DNA of 64,000 bases from Peteryoungia algae (GCF_030369675.1 NZ_CP128477.1:3800501-3864500), one strand, 5' to 3'; counted from the stretch's first letter, positions 11,391-22,100 are shown. Made by a program: numbers and translations. Notes: generated by a model not told the origin, from the sequence alone.

Positions 11391-12683
11391 ATGGATCGCA
11401 TCAGGATTGTTGGTGGCAATGCGTTGAACGGGATCATCCCGATCTCGGGCGCCAAGAACGCAGCGCTGCCCCTGATGATCGCCTCGCTTTTGACGTCCGA
11501 CACGCTGACGCTGGAAAACGTGCCGCATCTCGCCGATGTCGAAGGCCTGATCCGGATACTCGGCAATCACGGCGTCGATATCGCCGTGAATGGTCGCCGC
11601 GAACACCAGGACGGTTCCTATTCGCGCACCGTGCATTTCACCTGCCGCACCGTGGCTGACACCACGGCACCTTACGAACTGGTCTCCAAGATGCGCGCCA
11701 GCTTCTGGGTCATCGGTCCGTTGCTTGCCCGCGAAGGCCAGGCTCGCGTCTCGCTGCCGGGCGGTTGCGCCATCGGCACGCGCCCGGTCGATCTCTTCAT
11801 CGAAGGCCTGACCGCGCTCGGCGCCGAAATGGAAATCGACGGCGGCTACATCAATGCCAAGGCGCCGAAGGGTGGCCTGATCGGCGCCCGCTATACCTTC
11901 CCCAAGGTTTCGGTCGGCGCGACCCATGTCATGCTGATGGCGGCCTCACTTGCCCGTGGCACGACCGTGATCGGCAATGCCGCGCGCGAGCCCGAGGTCG
12001 TCGATCTGGCCAATTGCTTGAACGCGATGGGCGCGAAGATTTCAGGCGCCGGCACGTCCACCATCACCATCGAAGGTGTGACGAGCCTCTCCGGCGCGCG
12101 TCATCGGGTCCTGCCCGATCGCATCGAGACCGGCACCTATGCCATGGCGGTTGCCATGACCGGCGGTGACGTGACGTTGTCGGGCACCGACATCTCGCTC
12201 CTCGATACCGCGATCGAGGCAATCCGTCGCGCCGGTGCCGAAGTGTCGGCCGTTGAAGGCGGCATCCGCGTCATTGGTCATGGCGATGCAATTCGCCCGG
12301 TCGATATCGTCACGGAACCCTTCCCCGGTTTCCCCACAGACCTCCAGGCCCAGTTCATGGGGCTCATGACCCGTGCAAACGGCATCTCGCATGTCACCGA
12401 AACGATCTTCGAGAACCGCTTCATGCATGTGCAGGAGCTGGCCCGCCTCGGCGCCAAGATCACGCTCTCGGGTCAGACGGCCCGAATCGAAGGCGTGACC
12501 CGGCTGCGCGGCGCTCCGGTCATGGCGACCGATCTGCGCGCCTCGGTTTCTCTCGTCATCGGTGGTCTGGCTGCCGAAGGCGAGACTATGGTCAGCCGTG
12601 TCTACCATCTCGACCGCGGCTTCGAGCGCCTGGAAGAAAAGCTCACCCGCTGCGGCGCCATCGTCGAGCGGATCAGCGACTGA
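11391..12683 (+). CDS. murA: UDP-N-acetylglucosamine 1-carboxyvinyltransferase
   Basis: A 430-residue enzyme catalysing the first committed step of peptidoglycan synthesis in the cytoplasm: transfer of enolpyruvate from PEP to UDP-GlcNAc. The N-terminus [20 protein letters not shown] contains the substrate-binding GAKNAALPL segment. The catalytic, fosfomycin-targeted Cys is Cys126 in [12 protein letters not shown]. The DRIETGTYA and [14 protein letters not shown] motifs are intact. The frame extends to 11328, but ATG 11391 gives the usual MurA N-terminus even though its ribosome-binding site is weak. It heads the murA - DUF2948 - hisD - UPF0262 - phosphatase - infA order. Confidence 0.97.
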   Translation: MDRIRIVGGNALNGIIPISGAKNAALPLMIASLLTSDTLTLENVPHLADVEGLIRILGNHGVDIAVNGRREHQDGSYSRTVHFTCRTVADTTAPYELVSKMRASFWVIGPLLAREGQARVSLPGGCAIGTRPVDLFIEGLTALGAEMEIDGGYINAKAPKGGLIGARYTFPKVSVGATHVMLMAASLARGTTVIGNAAREPEVVDLANCLNAMGAKISGAGTSTITIEGVTSLSGARHRVLPDRIETGTYAMAVAMTGGDVTLSGTDISLLDTAIEAIRRAGAEVSAVEGGIRVIGHGDAIRPVDIVTEPFPGFPTDLQAQFMGLMTRANGISHVTETIFENRFMHVQELARLGAKITLSGQTARIEGVTRLRGAPVMATDLRASVSLVIGGLAAEGETMVSRVYHLDRGFERLEEKLTRCGAIVERISD

Positions 12684-12821
12684 CCGGCTTCACGCGACCT
12701 CTCTTTCGTAGCGATACGGGGTGAAAAGTCTTTTTGCCCCGTTGCCACTGGACAAGCCGCAACCTATGTCGAAAGCATGAAATTCGACGGGCACCGCCGA
12801 AGGGCGATACTGTGAGGTGAC

Positions 12822-13259
12822 ATGACGGACTTGAAGCTCCTGGCGCTCGATGCCGATGATCTAGCGATCATCTCGGCCCATATGCAGGACGCCGTGTTCA
12901 AGGTCGGCGACCTGAACTTCTCGGCCCGCTCGGGCCTGTTCTCGCTCGCGGCCAATCGCTTTGTCTGGGAAAAGGCGGCGCGTGCCACGAAGAGCTTCGA
13001 GCGTCGCCGCGCGGGTCTCAGTTTCAAGCGTGTCGAGGCCGTGCGCTCGATCGGCTTTGATCGGAGCAAGTCCGACGAGGTCATGAGCCTCCTCGCGATC
13101 CGATATGCGCCGAAGGGCGAGGGGCCTGATGGCGTGGTTGAACTCCTGCTTGCCGGGGGCGGCACGATCGCGCTTGAAGTGGAATGCATCGAGGCCCAGC
13201 TCGCAGATACCGGTGGCGCGTGGGAAACGACGGCGCGTCCGGAGCACGAGGCGGGCTGA
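12822..13259 (+). CDS. DUF2948 family protein
   Basis: A 145-residue cytoplasmic protein starting MTDLKLLALDADDLAIISAHMQDAV, which I recognise as the DUF2948 family found between murA and hisD in Rhizobiales. GAGGTGAC immediately precedes the ATG. It contains a strand-rich core (VGDLNFSARSGLFSLAANRFVWE, later LLAIRYAPKGEGPDGVVELLLAGGGTIALEVECIEAQLAD) with no catalytic motif. The conserved position suggests a housekeeping role, but none is known to me. A 138-base gap separates it from murA, and hisD starts 67 bases downstream. Confidence 0.85.
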   Translation: MTDLKLLALDADDLAIISAHMQDAVFKVGDLNFSARSGLFSLAANRFVWEKAARATKSFERRRAGLSFKRVEAVRSIGFDRSKSDEVMSLLAIRYAPKGEGPDGVVELLLAGGGTIALEVECIEAQLADTGGAWETTARPEHEAG

Positions 13260-13326
13260 AGAGGCTTGCGACGCGTGGACGTCACGGCGTCGTCGAAATG
13301 GAAATGCTGAGAGGGAATTACGGGGC

Positions 13327-14625
13327 GTGGCAATCTGGCTGGATCAGGCATCGGGGGATTTCGAGGCGCGCTTTGCGGCCTTCCTGACGACCAAGCGCGA
13401 AGTCTCCGACGACGTCAATGACGCCGTGCGCAAGATCATCGCCGACGTGCGCGTGCGCGGAGACGCGGCGCTGGCCGAATACTCGAAGCGGTTCGACGGC
13501 GTGGATTTCGGAACGGTCCCGATGCAGGTGACCGCGGACGAGATTGCGGAGGCCCTGGCCGCCACCGCGCCCGAACTGATAGACGCCTTGAAGCTTGCAG
13601 CCGAGCGTATCGAGCGCCACCACGCCCGACAGATGCCAAAGGACGATCTCTACGAGGATTCAATTGGCGTCGGCCTCGGCTCGCGCTGGACAGCGATCGA
13701 TGCCGTCGGCCTTTACGTGCCGGGCGGCACGGCGAGCTATCCGAGCTCGGTGCTGATGAATGCGCTGCCGGCAAAGGTCGCAGGCGTCCCGCGTGTCGTC
13801 ATGGTCGTGCCCGCAACCGGCGGCGCCATCAATCCGACGGTGCTGGCGGCAGCCAGCATTGCCGGCGTCACCGAGATTTACCGCATCGGCGGCGCCCAGG
13901 CGATCGCAGCCCTTGCCTATGGCACGGAAACGATCGCCCCTGTCGGCAAGATTGTCGGCCCGGGCAATGCCTATGTCGCGGCTGCCAAGCGTCAGGTCTT
14001 CGGCACCGTCGGTATCGACATGATCGCCGGTCCGTCGGAGGTCCTCATCATTGCCGACAAGGACAATGACCCGGACTGGCTGGCGGCCGACCTTCTCGCC
14101 CAAGCCGAACACGATCCGGGCGCGCAGTCCATCGTGATCACCGATGACCGCGCGCTTGGCGAGGCTGTCGAGGCCGCAGTCGAGCGGCAGCTGAAATCGC
14201 TGCCCCGGGCCGAAACGGCCTCGGCCAGCTGGCGCGATTTCGGCGCGATCATCAAGGTGGCGAAGCTGGACGACTCCATCCCGCTCGCCAATCGCATTGC
14301 AGCAGAACATCTCGAACTCGCAGTCGATGATCCCGAACCCCTGATTTCGGGCATCCGCAATGCCGGCGCCATCTTCGTCGGCCGCCATACGCCCGAAGTG
14401 ATCGGCGATTATGTCGGCGGTTCGAACCACGTTCTGCCCACTGCGCGCTCGGCCCGCTTTTCCTCGGGCCTGTCGGTGCTGGATTATGTCAAGCGCACGT
14501 CGATCCTGCGCCTCGGCCCGGATCAGCTGCGACAGCTGGCACCGGCAGCGATTGCGCTGGCGAAGTCAGAAGGGCTCGAAGCCCATGCCCGCTCTGTCGC
14601 CATCCGACTCAATCTCGGGGACTAG
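13327..14625 (+). CDS. hisD: Histidinol dehydrogenase
   Basis: A 432-residue zinc enzyme that oxidises L-histidinol to L-histidine in the last two steps of histidine synthesis. It carries [41 protein letters not shown] and the catalytic Glu-His pair in AAEHLEL. The open frame runs well upstream, but GTG 13327 ([16 protein letters not shown]) matches the family N-terminus and follows AGAGGG. The upstream part overlaps the DUF2948 gene and is rejected. It is followed 4 bases later by the UPF0262 gene. Confidence 0.96.
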   Translation: MAIWLDQASGDFEARFAAFLTTKREVSDDVNDAVRKIIADVRVRGDAALAEYSKRFDGVDFGTVPMQVTADEIAEALAATAPELIDALKLAAERIERHHARQMPKDDLYEDSIGVGLGSRWTAIDAVGLYVPGGTASYPSSVLMNALPAKVAGVPRVVMVVPATGGAINPTVLAAASIAGVTEIYRIGGAQAIAALAYGTETIAPVGKIVGPGNAYVAAAKRQVFGTVGIDMIAGPSEVLIIADKDNDPDWLAADLLAQAEHDPGAQSIVITDDRALGEAVEAAVERQLKSLPRAETASASWRDFGAIIKVAKLDDSIPLANRIAAEHLELAVDDPEPLISGIRNAGAIFVGRHTPEVIGDYVGGSNHVLPTARSARFSSGLSVLDYVKRTSILRLGPDQLRQLAPAAIALAKSEGLEAHARSVAIRLNLGD

Positions 14626-14629
14626 AAAA

Positions 14630-15103
14630 ATGGCGGCGGGCGACTTCCGGCTCTCAGATGTCGTGCTGGACGAGACCATCGGGCGCTCGACCCCCGATGT
14701 CGAGCACGAACGGGCCGTCGCCATCTTCGACCTGATCGAGGAGAACACCTTCGAGCCGGTCGGCCATGCCGGCGGGCCCTACAGGCTTTTCCTCTCTTTG
14801 GTCGACCGAAAGCTCGTCTTCTCGATCAAGACGGAAGCCGGTGAAGATGTCGCCGTCCACATCCTGTCGCTGACCCCCCTGCAGCGGATCATCAAGGACT
14901 ACTTCATGATCTGCGAGAGCTATTATGAGGCGATCCGCTCCTCGACGCCTTCGCAAATCGAGGCGATCGACATGGGGCGCCGCGGCATTCACAACGACGG
15001 CTCGCAGACGCTGATGGACAGGCTCTCGGGCAAGATCAAGATCGACTTCGACACCGCCCGCCGTCTCTTTACCCTGGTCTGCGTGCTCTATTGGCGGGGA
15101 TAG
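14630..15103 (+). CDS. UPF0262 family protein
   Basis: A 157-residue conserved protein, recognised as the UPF0262 family by its context and by segments such as [14 protein letters not shown], the central [10 protein letters not shown]...[17 protein letters not shown] and the C-terminal [19 protein letters not shown]. No catalytic residues are obvious; predicted cytoplasmic and mixed alpha/beta. ATG 14630 begins 4 bases after the hisD stop codon with GGGGA upstream, and the stop lies 5 bases before the next gene, so translation is probably coupled through the block. Confidence 0.88.
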   Translation: MAAGDFRLSDVVLDETIGRSTPDVEHERAVAIFDLIEENTFEPVGHAGGPYRLFLSLVDRKLVFSIKTEAGEDVAVHILSLTPLQRIIKDYFMICESYYEAIRSSTPSQIEAIDMGRRGIHNDGSQTLMDRLSGKIKIDFDTARRLFTLVCVLYWRG

Positions 15104-15108
15104 GCGGA

Positions 15109-15570
15109 ATGGATGAGGATATGTTTCGGGGCCGCCGTCCGTCGCGGCCGGGGGCGATCCTCTTCATGTGCGGCCAGAATGTCATCCGGAGTCCCATGGC
15201 CGAGGCCATCGCCAGACATCTGCTGCCGTCCGGAACATGGGTGGCGTCTGCCGGGGTGAAAAAGGGCGAACGGGATCCCTTCGTCGATGTCGTTCTCGAA
15301 GAGATTGGCCTCTCGCTCGGTCGTCGCCAGCCCCAGACACTGGAAGACATGGCGGACGATTACTTCGATCTCGTCGTTACACTGACGCCGGAAGCGCATC
15401 ACGCGGCGCTCGAACTCACGCGCTCTTCCGCCGTTGAGGTGGAGTACTGGCCGATGCCGGATCCAACGGTCGAGACCGGCACTCGCGAGCAGCGTCTGAC
15501 CGCCTACCGCGACGTGCGCGATCGCCTGACGAAGCTGATCCGCGACAGGCTGGTTCTGGTCCCGGATTAG
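15109..15570 (+). CDS. Low-molecular-weight protein tyrosine phosphatase family protein
   Basis: A 153-residue protein with the phosphatase loop C-X5-R at Cys21-Arg27 (FMCGQNVIRSPMAEA) near the N-terminus and the general-acid Asp in the PMPDPT segment, both typical of low-molecular-weight phosphotyrosine phosphatases and related arsenate reductases. The usual DPY is DPT here and the loop reads CGQNVIR rather than CxGNxCR, so the substrate may be atypical. ATG 15109 follows AGGCGG. It belongs to the hisD-infA block, where Rhizobiales carry this gene; its physiological substrate is unknown. Confidence 0.85.
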   Translation: MDEDMFRGRRPSRPGAILFMCGQNVIRSPMAEAIARHLLPSGTWVASAGVKKGERDPFVDVVLEEIGLSLGRRQPQTLEDMADDYFDLVVTLTPEAHHAALELTRSSAVEVEYWPMPDPTVETGTREQRLTAYRDVRDRLTKLIRDRLVLVPD

Positions 15571-15713
15571 CGGCGGTTTCGGCCCCCTTGAAACAAATTC
15601 CAAAAGCCGAATCTACAAGGTTCACAAATGCCGGGCGATTGTGTAGTTTCCGCCCACATTTTCGGGACCCATCGTGCGTCCCGCTTTAACACCCCAGGAA
15701 AGACAACCACTCT

Positions 15714-15932
15714 ATGGCTAAAGAAGAAGTCCTCGAATTCCCCGGCGTCGTCACGGAACTGCTGCCGAACGCCACCTTTCGCGTGAAGCTCGAAAATGAA
15801 CATGAAATCATCGCCCATACCGCTGGGCGCATGCGCAAGAACCGTATCCGCGTTCTCGCAGGCGACAAGGTCCTGGTGGAGATGACGCCTTACGACCTGA
15901 CCAAGGGCCGTATCACCTACCGCTTCAAATAA
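15714..15932 (+). CDS. infA: Translation initiation factor IF-1
   Basis: A 72-residue OB-fold (S1-type) protein, [20 protein letters not shown] at the start and ending GRITYRFK, with the conserved [13 protein letters not shown] surface that binds the 30S A site. Length is exactly that of bacterial IF-1. A 143-base gap separates it from the phosphatase gene, so it may have its own promoter. It precedes maf by 39 bases. Confidence 0.98.
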   Translation: MAKEEVLEFPGVVTELLPNATFRVKLENEHEIIAHTAGRMRKNRIRVLAGDKVLVEMTPYDLTKGRITYRFK

Positions 15933-15971
15933 GCCCTGGCCTTTGACGTGAGGCTTTAGGAGCGCGTTCGG

Positions 15972-16592
15972 ATGGAATTGACACAGAAGCTGATTTTGGC
16001 CTCCGGGTCGCCGCGCCGCGTTGACCTGCTCAAACAGGCAGGAATCGAGCCCGCGCGCCTGATGCCGATGGATCTCGACGAGGCGCCGAAGAAGTCGGAG
16101 CATCCGCGCTCGCTCGCCCGGCGCCTGTCGGCGGACAAGGCAAGGGCAGCCCATCAGCAGGTGCGCAAGGACCTGACCTGGGGCGACAGCTACATTCTCG
16201 CCGCCGACACAGTGGTGGCGGTGGGGCGCCGTATCCTGCCGAAGGCGGAATTGATGCAGGAAGCCTCTTCGGCGCTGCATCTTCTCTCCGGCCGCAGCCA
16301 TTGGGTCTTTACCGGCGTCTGCCTGATCGCCCCCGATGGCAAGCTGCGCCAGAAGATCGTCGAGACCAAGGTGCGCTTCAAGCGCCTTTCGGGCTACGAC
16401 ATCGAATGTTACCTCGCCTCGGGCGAATGGCGTGGCAAGGCCGGCGCCTATGCCATCCAGGGGATCGCTGGCAGTTTCGTTCAGAAGATTGTCGGCTCCT
16501 ACACCAATGTTGTCGGCCTGCCGCTCTTCGAGACGCTGCAGATGCTCTCGGGCGAGGGCTATGACGTGCATACGGGCTGGACGGAGGGCTGA
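15972..16592 (+). CDS. maf: Maf-family nucleoside triphosphate pyrophosphatase
   Basis: A 206-residue Maf/HAM1-like protein. The signature [11 protein letters not shown] lies at the N-terminus, [14 protein letters not shown] carries the metal-binding Asp of the core, and [14 protein letters not shown] and [10 protein letters not shown] follow. These enzymes hydrolyse non-canonical or modified nucleoside triphosphates in the cytoplasm. It sits between infA and yacG (2 bases before yacG), the usual alphaproteobacterial order, and is likely co-transcribed with both. Confidence 0.93.
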   Translation: MELTQKLILASGSPRRVDLLKQAGIEPARLMPMDLDEAPKKSEHPRSLARRLSADKARAAHQQVRKDLTWGDSYILAADTVVAVGRRILPKAELMQEASSALHLLSGRSHWVFTGVCLIAPDGKLRQKIVETKVRFKRLSGYDIECYLASGEWRGKAGAYAIQGIAGSFVQKIVGSYTNVVGLPLFETLQMLSGEGYDVHTGWTEG

Positions 16593-16594
16593 CG

Positions 16595-16807
16595 ATGGCG
16601 CGAGGAGACCAGCAGCAGACCGCCAAGGTCGAGCCGCTGCGCAAGGCGCTGCCTTGCCCCGAATGCCGCCGTCCGTCCACACGGGAAAACTATCCCTTCT
16701 GCTCGGACCGCTGCCGCAATCTCGACCTCTCTCGCTGGCTGAAAGGCTCCTATGCCATTCCGGTGGCAGACGACGAGTCCAAAGCCGAGGAAGACGGCCA
16801 CTTCTGA
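16595..16807 (+). CDS. yacG: YacG family zinc-binding DNA gyrase inhibitor
   Basis: A 70-residue protein with the four-cysteine zinc site of YacG: Cys21, Cys24, Cys36 and Cys40 (CPEC...FCSDRC), followed by RNLDLSRWLKGSYAIP. Homologues bind GyrB and inhibit gyrase. The tail is acidic (DDESKAEEDGHF). It starts 2 bases after the maf stop codon and closes the murA...yacG block. Confidence 0.93.
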   Translation: MARGDQQQTAKVEPLRKALPCPECRRPSTRENYPFCSDRCRNLDLSRWLKGSYAIPVADDESKAEEDGHF

Positions 16808-16902
16808 CCGCGACGAGAGCCTTCGGGCTTCTCGCGATCCTCTTGTTCTCGTTCGCTTTTCAGCCATTTTCACATCTTCTTCAAAAAAGTGCCGCAAGGC
16901 GC

Positions 16903-16930
16903 TGGACATGGCCGAACAAGATGTTATAAC
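16903..16930 (+). promoter_or_regulatory. Candidate sigma-70 type promoter of tRNA-Phe
   Basis: TGGACA (16903-16908) is followed after 16 bases by TATAAC (16925-16930), a reasonable housekeeping promoter. Transcription would start near 16937, just before a CCGGGG-ATATA-CCCCGG hairpin (16942-16958) and the tRNA-Phe gene at 17003. Confidence 0.5.
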
Positions 16931-17002
16931 CCCGCTCGCTCCCGGGGATATACCCCGGCGGTCTTCGAGAAAGACCGGCAGGCTTTGCAAACAAGCCGAG
17001 AT

Positions 17003-17078
17003 GCCCGGATAGCTCAGTTGGTAGAGCAGCGGATTGAAAATCCGCGTGTCGGTGGTTCAAATCCGCCTCCGGGCACCA
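17003..17078 (+). tRNA. tRNA-Phe (anticodon GAA)
   Basis: A complete 76-base tRNA: acceptor GCCCGGA, D arm with GCTC-AGTTGGTA-GAGC, anticodon stem GCGGA/TCCGC with loop TTGAAAA (anticodon GAA), T arm with GGTTCAAATCC, matching acceptor strand TCCGGGC, then A-CCA encoded. The 292 bases after it (to 17370) carry no gene apart from the TetR operator near their end. Confidence 0.97.
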
Positions 17079-17331
17079 TTTTCTCCAGAAAATCGATCGT
17101 CTGAATTGCCTTCTTGGCATGCTGCCAGAGGTCTTCCATCGGACCTCATCCGTTTTGGCCGGCAGCCCGTGGCGGCTCGGTAGGCTGTTCAATTGTCTGC
17201 TTGGTTGCGTGAATTGTCCGCGACAACTTGAGCCCAGCAGTCGTGCCTTCTCGGGTGCGAGCCAGTTGCCAGACTTCCCCAAATCGGAGCCTGCCCGCTT
17301 TCCCGCACATTGACTGATGGCGATTTGCGAG

Positions 17332-17367
17332 TTACGAATGACGAAAGTTGAAAAACGTCAGTCGTAA
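17332..17367. promoter_or_regulatory. Candidate operator of the TetR-RND operon
   Basis: A long inverted repeat: TTACGAATGACG (17332-17343) and CGTCAGTCGTAA (17356-17367) match at 11 of 12 positions with a 12-base spacer. It ends 3 bases before the TetR start codon, so a repressor bound here would block transcription of its own gene and the efflux genes behind it. Confidence 0.7.
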
Positions 17368-17370
17368 ATC

Positions 17371-17976
17371 ATGATGAACCAAAACGCTCCGCAATCGACC
17401 GATACTGCCGATACGGCCACGCGCATTCTTGAAGCCGCGGAGGCGCAGTTTCGCCATTACGGCTACAGCAAGACGACCGTCGCCGATGTGGCGAAGGACC
17501 TTGGCATGTCGCCGGCAAATATCTACCGGTTCTTTGCCTCCAAGAGCGAGTTGCTCGAGGGCGTGTGCGCACGTCTGCTCGCACAGAGTCTGAAGATCGC
17601 GGAAGATTTTGCCGCCATGCCCCTGAGCGCCGAAGAGCGTCTGCGGCGCTATGCGATGGCACAGTTCCAGTTCACGGTCACGACGATGATGGACGAAAAG
17701 AAGGTCCATGAAATGGCGGTCGTGGCCATCGAGCAGAGCTGGGGCGTCATCGACAAGCATATCGACGAAATCCAGGCTATTCTCGCCCGGATCATCGAAG
17801 ACGGCATGGAAAAGGGCGAATTCGCGAAAGGCGATGCTGTCCATATCGCACGCTGTTTTGGAGCGGCGATTTCGCCGCTTCACCATCCCCAGTTGGTCGC
17901 GCAATGTATCGGCAAGGACAATCGCGCCAAGCCGGAAGAACTGACCGAATTCGCCATCCGCGCCCTAAAGGCCTGA
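17371..17976 (+). CDS. TetR/AcrR-family repressor of the downstream efflux genes
   Basis: A 201-residue regulator with an N-terminal TetR helix-turn-helix (ATRILEAAEAQFRHYGYSKTTVADVAKDLGMSPANIYRFFASKSELLE, about residues 17-60) and an all-helical ligand-binding domain. The start is uncertain between two consecutive ATG codons (17371 and 17374); no clear Shine-Dalgarno sequence is present because the operator dyad fills the upstream bases. It is followed 24 bases later by the adaptor and pump genes on the same strand, so it probably represses them and itself until an inducing compound binds. Confidence 0.88.
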   Translation: MMNQNAPQSTDTADTATRILEAAEAQFRHYGYSKTTVADVAKDLGMSPANIYRFFASKSELLEGVCARLLAQSLKIAEDFAAMPLSAEERLRRYAMAQFQFTVTTMMDEKKVHEMAVVAIEQSWGVIDKHIDEIQAILARIIEDGMEKGEFAKGDAVHIARCFGAAISPLHHPQLVAQCIGKDNRAKPEELTEFAIRALKA

Positions 17977-18000
17977 CACCCCGTCGGGGGAGGAACCACA

Positions 18001-19152
18001 ATGTCCGCCAATTTCCGCGTATCCATGCTTTCGTTGCCCCTCCTGCTCACCCTCGGCCTTGCAGGCTGCTCGGAAGGGGGCGCAGAGGTTGCCAAGGAAC
18101 CGACGCTGCGTCCTGTCAAGGTGATCGAGGTCTCCGCCCCATCCTCGAACCGCGAGCTGAAATACTCGGGAACGGTCAAGGCCCGCAGCGAAGCCGCTGC
18201 CGGCTTCCGCGTCGCCGGCAAGATCATCGAGCGTCTCGTCGACATCGGTGATCGCGTCGTGCCCGGCGACGTGCTGGCGCGCCTCGACGTCACCGACTAC
18301 CAGCTCCAGATGCGCAGCGCCGAAGCGAGCCTCGCGGCCGCCGAACGCCAGCTGGAAACGGCGGAATTCGCCCTGAAGCGTGCCGATGCCCTCTACCGTC
18401 AGCAGGTGACGACCAAGGCGCAGCTCGAACAGGCTCAACTGACCTACAATCAGGCACTGGCCACGAGGGATAGCCAGCGCTCCTCGCTGGAGCAGGCCCG
18501 AAACCAGGTTGGTTATGGCGAGCTGAAGGCCGACAAGACAGGCATCGTCACCGCGATCAGCGCGGATGCGGGTCAGGTTGTTGCCGCCGGCAGTCCCGTG
18601 GTGACGGTGGCTGCAGATGGCGAAAAGGAAGTCCTCATGGCTGTGCCAGAGAACGAGATTTTCGCCTTTGCGCCCGGCAAGGAGGTTGATGTCGGCTTCT
18701 GGTCGAAGGATGGTCTTGCCTCGAAGGGGGTCGTCCGGGAAGTGGCTGGGAGTGCCGATGCCACCTCGCGCACCTTTGCGGTCCGGATTTCGCTGCCGGA
18801 CAATCCGCAGATCCTGCTGGGCATGACGGCGCGGGTCACGGCGCTGGCTCCGTCCGGCAAGGACTTCTTCGAACTGCCGCTTTCCGCGCTGACCCAGGAC
18901 GCGGCCAAGCAGCCCACGGTCTGGACCGTTGACCGGACTGACGCCACCGTCCACGCGCGGCCTGTCACGGTCGATACTTTCTCCGATACCGGTGTTCAGG
19001 TGTCGGCAGGTCTGAGGTCTGGCGATCTCGTTGTGGTCGCCGGCACGCAGTTCATGGCGGAAGACATGAAGGTGCGGCTTGCCGACAAGGACCTGTCTCG
19101 TGCGGCCGCAGCGGAGCCTGGCAGGGTGACGCCCGACTCCGCGACCCGTTGA
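18001..19152 (+). CDS. RND efflux periplasmic adaptor lipoprotein
   Basis: A 383-residue membrane-fusion protein. The signal peptide ends in a lipobox LAGC with Cys23 as the lipidated residue. Two lipoyl half-motifs (KIIERLVDIGDRVVPGDVLARLD and GIVTAISADAGQVVAAGSPVV) flank an alpha-helical hairpin, followed by beta-barrel and membrane-proximal domains. It would bridge the inner-membrane pump encoded 34 bases downstream to an outer-membrane channel. No TolC-type gene is present here, so a channel encoded elsewhere must be used. Confidence 0.92.
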   Translation: MSANFRVSMLSLPLLLTLGLAGCSEGGAEVAKEPTLRPVKVIEVSAPSSNRELKYSGTVKARSEAAAGFRVAGKIIERLVDIGDRVVPGDVLARLDVTDYQLQMRSAEASLAAAERQLETAEFALKRADALYRQQVTTKAQLEQAQLTYNQALATRDSQRSSLEQARNQVGYGELKADKTGIVTAISADAGQVVAAGSPVVTVAADGEKEVLMAVPENEIFAFAPGKEVDVGFWSKDGLASKGVVREVAGSADATSRTFAVRISLPDNPQILLGMTARVTALAPSGKDFFELPLSALTQDAAKQPTVWTVDRTDATVHARPVTVDTFSDTGVQVSAGLRSGDLVVVAGTQFMAEDMKVRLADKDLSRAAAAEPGRVTPDSATR

Positions 19153-19186
19153 GCCCAGCGACCTTTACCCTCGGGATCCAGATATC

Positions 19187-22100
19187 ATGAACCATTCTCC
19201 TGTCGAACCGGGCTCGTTCAACCTGTCCCGTTGGGCGATAAGCCATCCCAGCATTGCCCGCTTCCTCTTCGGTCTGATCATTCTGACCGGCCTCTTCGGC
19301 CTCATGCGCATGGGCCAGAAGGAAGACCCCGACTTCACCTTCCGCGTCATGGTTGTCCAGGCCTTCTGGCCCGGCGCGTCCCTGACCGACATGCAGGATC
19401 AGGTCGTCAACAAGATCGAGCGCAAGCTGCAGGAAACGCCATATCTCGATTGGGTGAAGTCCTATACCCGACCGGGCTCGGCCATCATCACCCTGCAGGT
19501 CAAGGGCAATACCGATGCCAATGACGTGGCCGATGCTTTCTATCAGGTTCGCAAGAAGGTCGGCGACATCGAAAACGAGCTGCCCGAGGGCTTGCTCGGC
19601 CCCTATTTCAATGACGAGTTCGGCGACACCTATGTCACGCTTTATGCACTGACCGGCGATGGCTACAGCTATCCGGAGCTCAAGCAGCATGCGATCCAGG
19701 CCCGCGACGTCCTGCTCTCGACCGAGGGTGTCGAAAAGGCGGTGATCCTGGGAGATCAACCGCAGAAGATCTTCATCGAGGTCTCTTCCAAGGCGCTCGC
19801 CGAACGAGGCCTAACCTTCACCGATCTGCAGAACGCGCTTGCCGGACAAAACGCGATCGATGCGACCGGGTCGATCGATACCGGGTCCCGTTCGGTACGC
19901 ATATCGGTGGATGGCGGCTTTTCGGCCGCGGAAGACATTCGCGAACTTCGATTGAAATCCGGCAACCAGGTGACACGGCTTGGTGATATCGCGACCGTCA
20001 CCGAGGGGCTCGAAGATCCCTATCAGCGCAAGTTCCGCTTCAACGGTCAGGATTCTGTCCAGGTTGGCGTGGTCATGGCCAAGGGCTTCAAGGTGACCGA
20101 TGTCGGCGATGCGGTGGAGGAAACGCTGCAGCGGTTCGAGAGCACCCTGCCGATCGGCCTCGAAGTCTCGCAGATCTCCAACCAGCCCGAAGTCGTACGT
20201 GAAGCGGTAGCCGAGTTCATGAAGGCGCTCGGCGAAGCTCTGTTGATCGTTCTCGTCGTCTCCTTCGTGTCGATCGGCTGGCGATCGGGCCTTGTGATAG
20301 CGATTGCCATTCCGCTCGTTCTCGCCGCCACCTTTGCCGTGATGTACGAGTTCGGCCTTGACCTGCAGCGCATCTCCCTCGGCGCACTCATCATCTCGCT
20401 CGGACTGCTGGTCGACGATGCCATGATCGTCGTCGAGATGATGGAGCGAAAGCTGGAAGAGGGGCTCGACAAGCTGGACGCGGCAAGTTTCGCCTATTCG
20501 TCGACCGCGTTCCCGATGCTGACCGGTACCCTGATCACCACGGCCGGCTTCATCCCCGTCGGTTTTGCGGAATCAACAGCCGGCGAATATGTCCGCTCGC
20601 TCTTTTATGTGGTCGGCATATCTCTGATCATCTCCTGGTTTGTCGCCGTCTATTTCACGCCCTGGCTCGGCTACATGATCCTCAAGCAGAGGAAACATGT
20701 CGGCGACCATCACGATGCCTTCGACACGCCCTTCTATCGTCGACTGCGCGCGGTCGTCGCCTGGGCCGTCCAGCATCGGATCATCGTCGTGGGTTCGACG
20801 TTGGCCGTCTTTGCGGTCAGCCTCTGGTCCTTCCAGTTCATCCCGAAGAACTTCTTCCCGCAGTCTTCGCGTCCGGAGATCCTTGTTGACATGTGGCTGC
20901 CCGAGGGCACCTCGATCAAGGAAGTCGAGGCTGAAGCCAGGCGCCTGGAGACCGCCATCCTGGACGACGAAGATCAGCGCTTTGTCGCGACCTATGTCGG
21001 AGAAGGCGCGCCGCGCTTCTTTCTGCCGCTCGACCAGCAGCTTCGCAACCCGAACTATGCCCAGCTTCTGGTCATGGCGAGAGACGAAGAGGCGCGGGAG
21101 CGCCTGATCACGAAGCTTCGCCTGACGCTGGCCGAGGAATTTCCCGCAGTGCGTGGCAAGGTCGATCGCCTCTTCCTCGGTCCGCCGACCGGCTGGGCCG
21201 TCCAGATGCGCGTCAGTGGTCCTGAGCGCGACGAGGTTCGCCGCATCGCCGATCTGGTTAAGGCGCGCTTCCGTGAGAACCCGTTGCTTCAGGCCGTGCA
21301 TGACGACTGGCTGGAGCCGGTCCCCGCTATGACGCTGGTCGTCGATCAGGACCGTGCCCGTGCCCTGGGCGTTTCATCGCAGCGTCTGAGGCAGATGCTC
21401 CAGGCCACGATGAGCGGCGCCCCGCTTGCCGATGTCAGAGCCGGCGAGGAGACAATCTCGATCGTCGCCCGCGAACCGGAAGAAAGCCGTCGCCTGCTCA
21501 GCGCCGTCAATTCGATCTATGTGCCGACGGATCTCGGGGCCTTCATCCCCTTGTCGCAGATCGCCAAGGTCGTGCCGAAGCTGGAGCAGGGCATCGAATG
21601 GCGCCGCAATCGCCTGCCGACCGTCACCGTCCGTGCAACCGTGCCGGATGGTGTCCAGTCGAACGACGAGGCTCTGCGCATGTTCAACGACATGCAATCG
21701 CTCCGCGACGGCTTGCCCCCCGGTTATTCCGTCGAGATCCAGGGTGGTGCGGAAGACAGCGCCGAGAGCCAGAGCTCGATTGCCGCGAAAGCGCCCATCA
21801 TGCTCCTCGTCATCGTGGTGCTGCTGATGGTTCAGCTGCAGCATTTCGGCAAGGCGATGCTGGTGCTCGCCACGGGCCCGCTCGGGATCATCGGAGCTGC
21901 CGCCGCACTTCTCATCTCCGGCGCACCCTTCGGTTTCGTCGCGATCCTGGGCGTCATCGCCTTGCTTGGCATCATCATCCGCAACTCGATCATCCTGATT
22001 GACCAGATCGACCAGGACATTGCGGCAGGCATGGAGCGACGGGAAGCGATTATCGGCTCTGCCGTTCGGCGTTTCCGGCCGATCATGCTGACGGCGATGA

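Noticed and set aside
13105..13326. Long N-terminal extension of hisD
   Set aside because: This part overlaps the DUF2948 gene and has no family similarity; GTG 13327 gives the normal HisD N-terminus.
10721..17078. tRNA-Thr and tRNA-Phe as integration sites of a mobile element
   Set aside because: No integrase, phage gene or duplicated tRNA 3-prime end is present, and the genes between them are a conserved housekeeping block.
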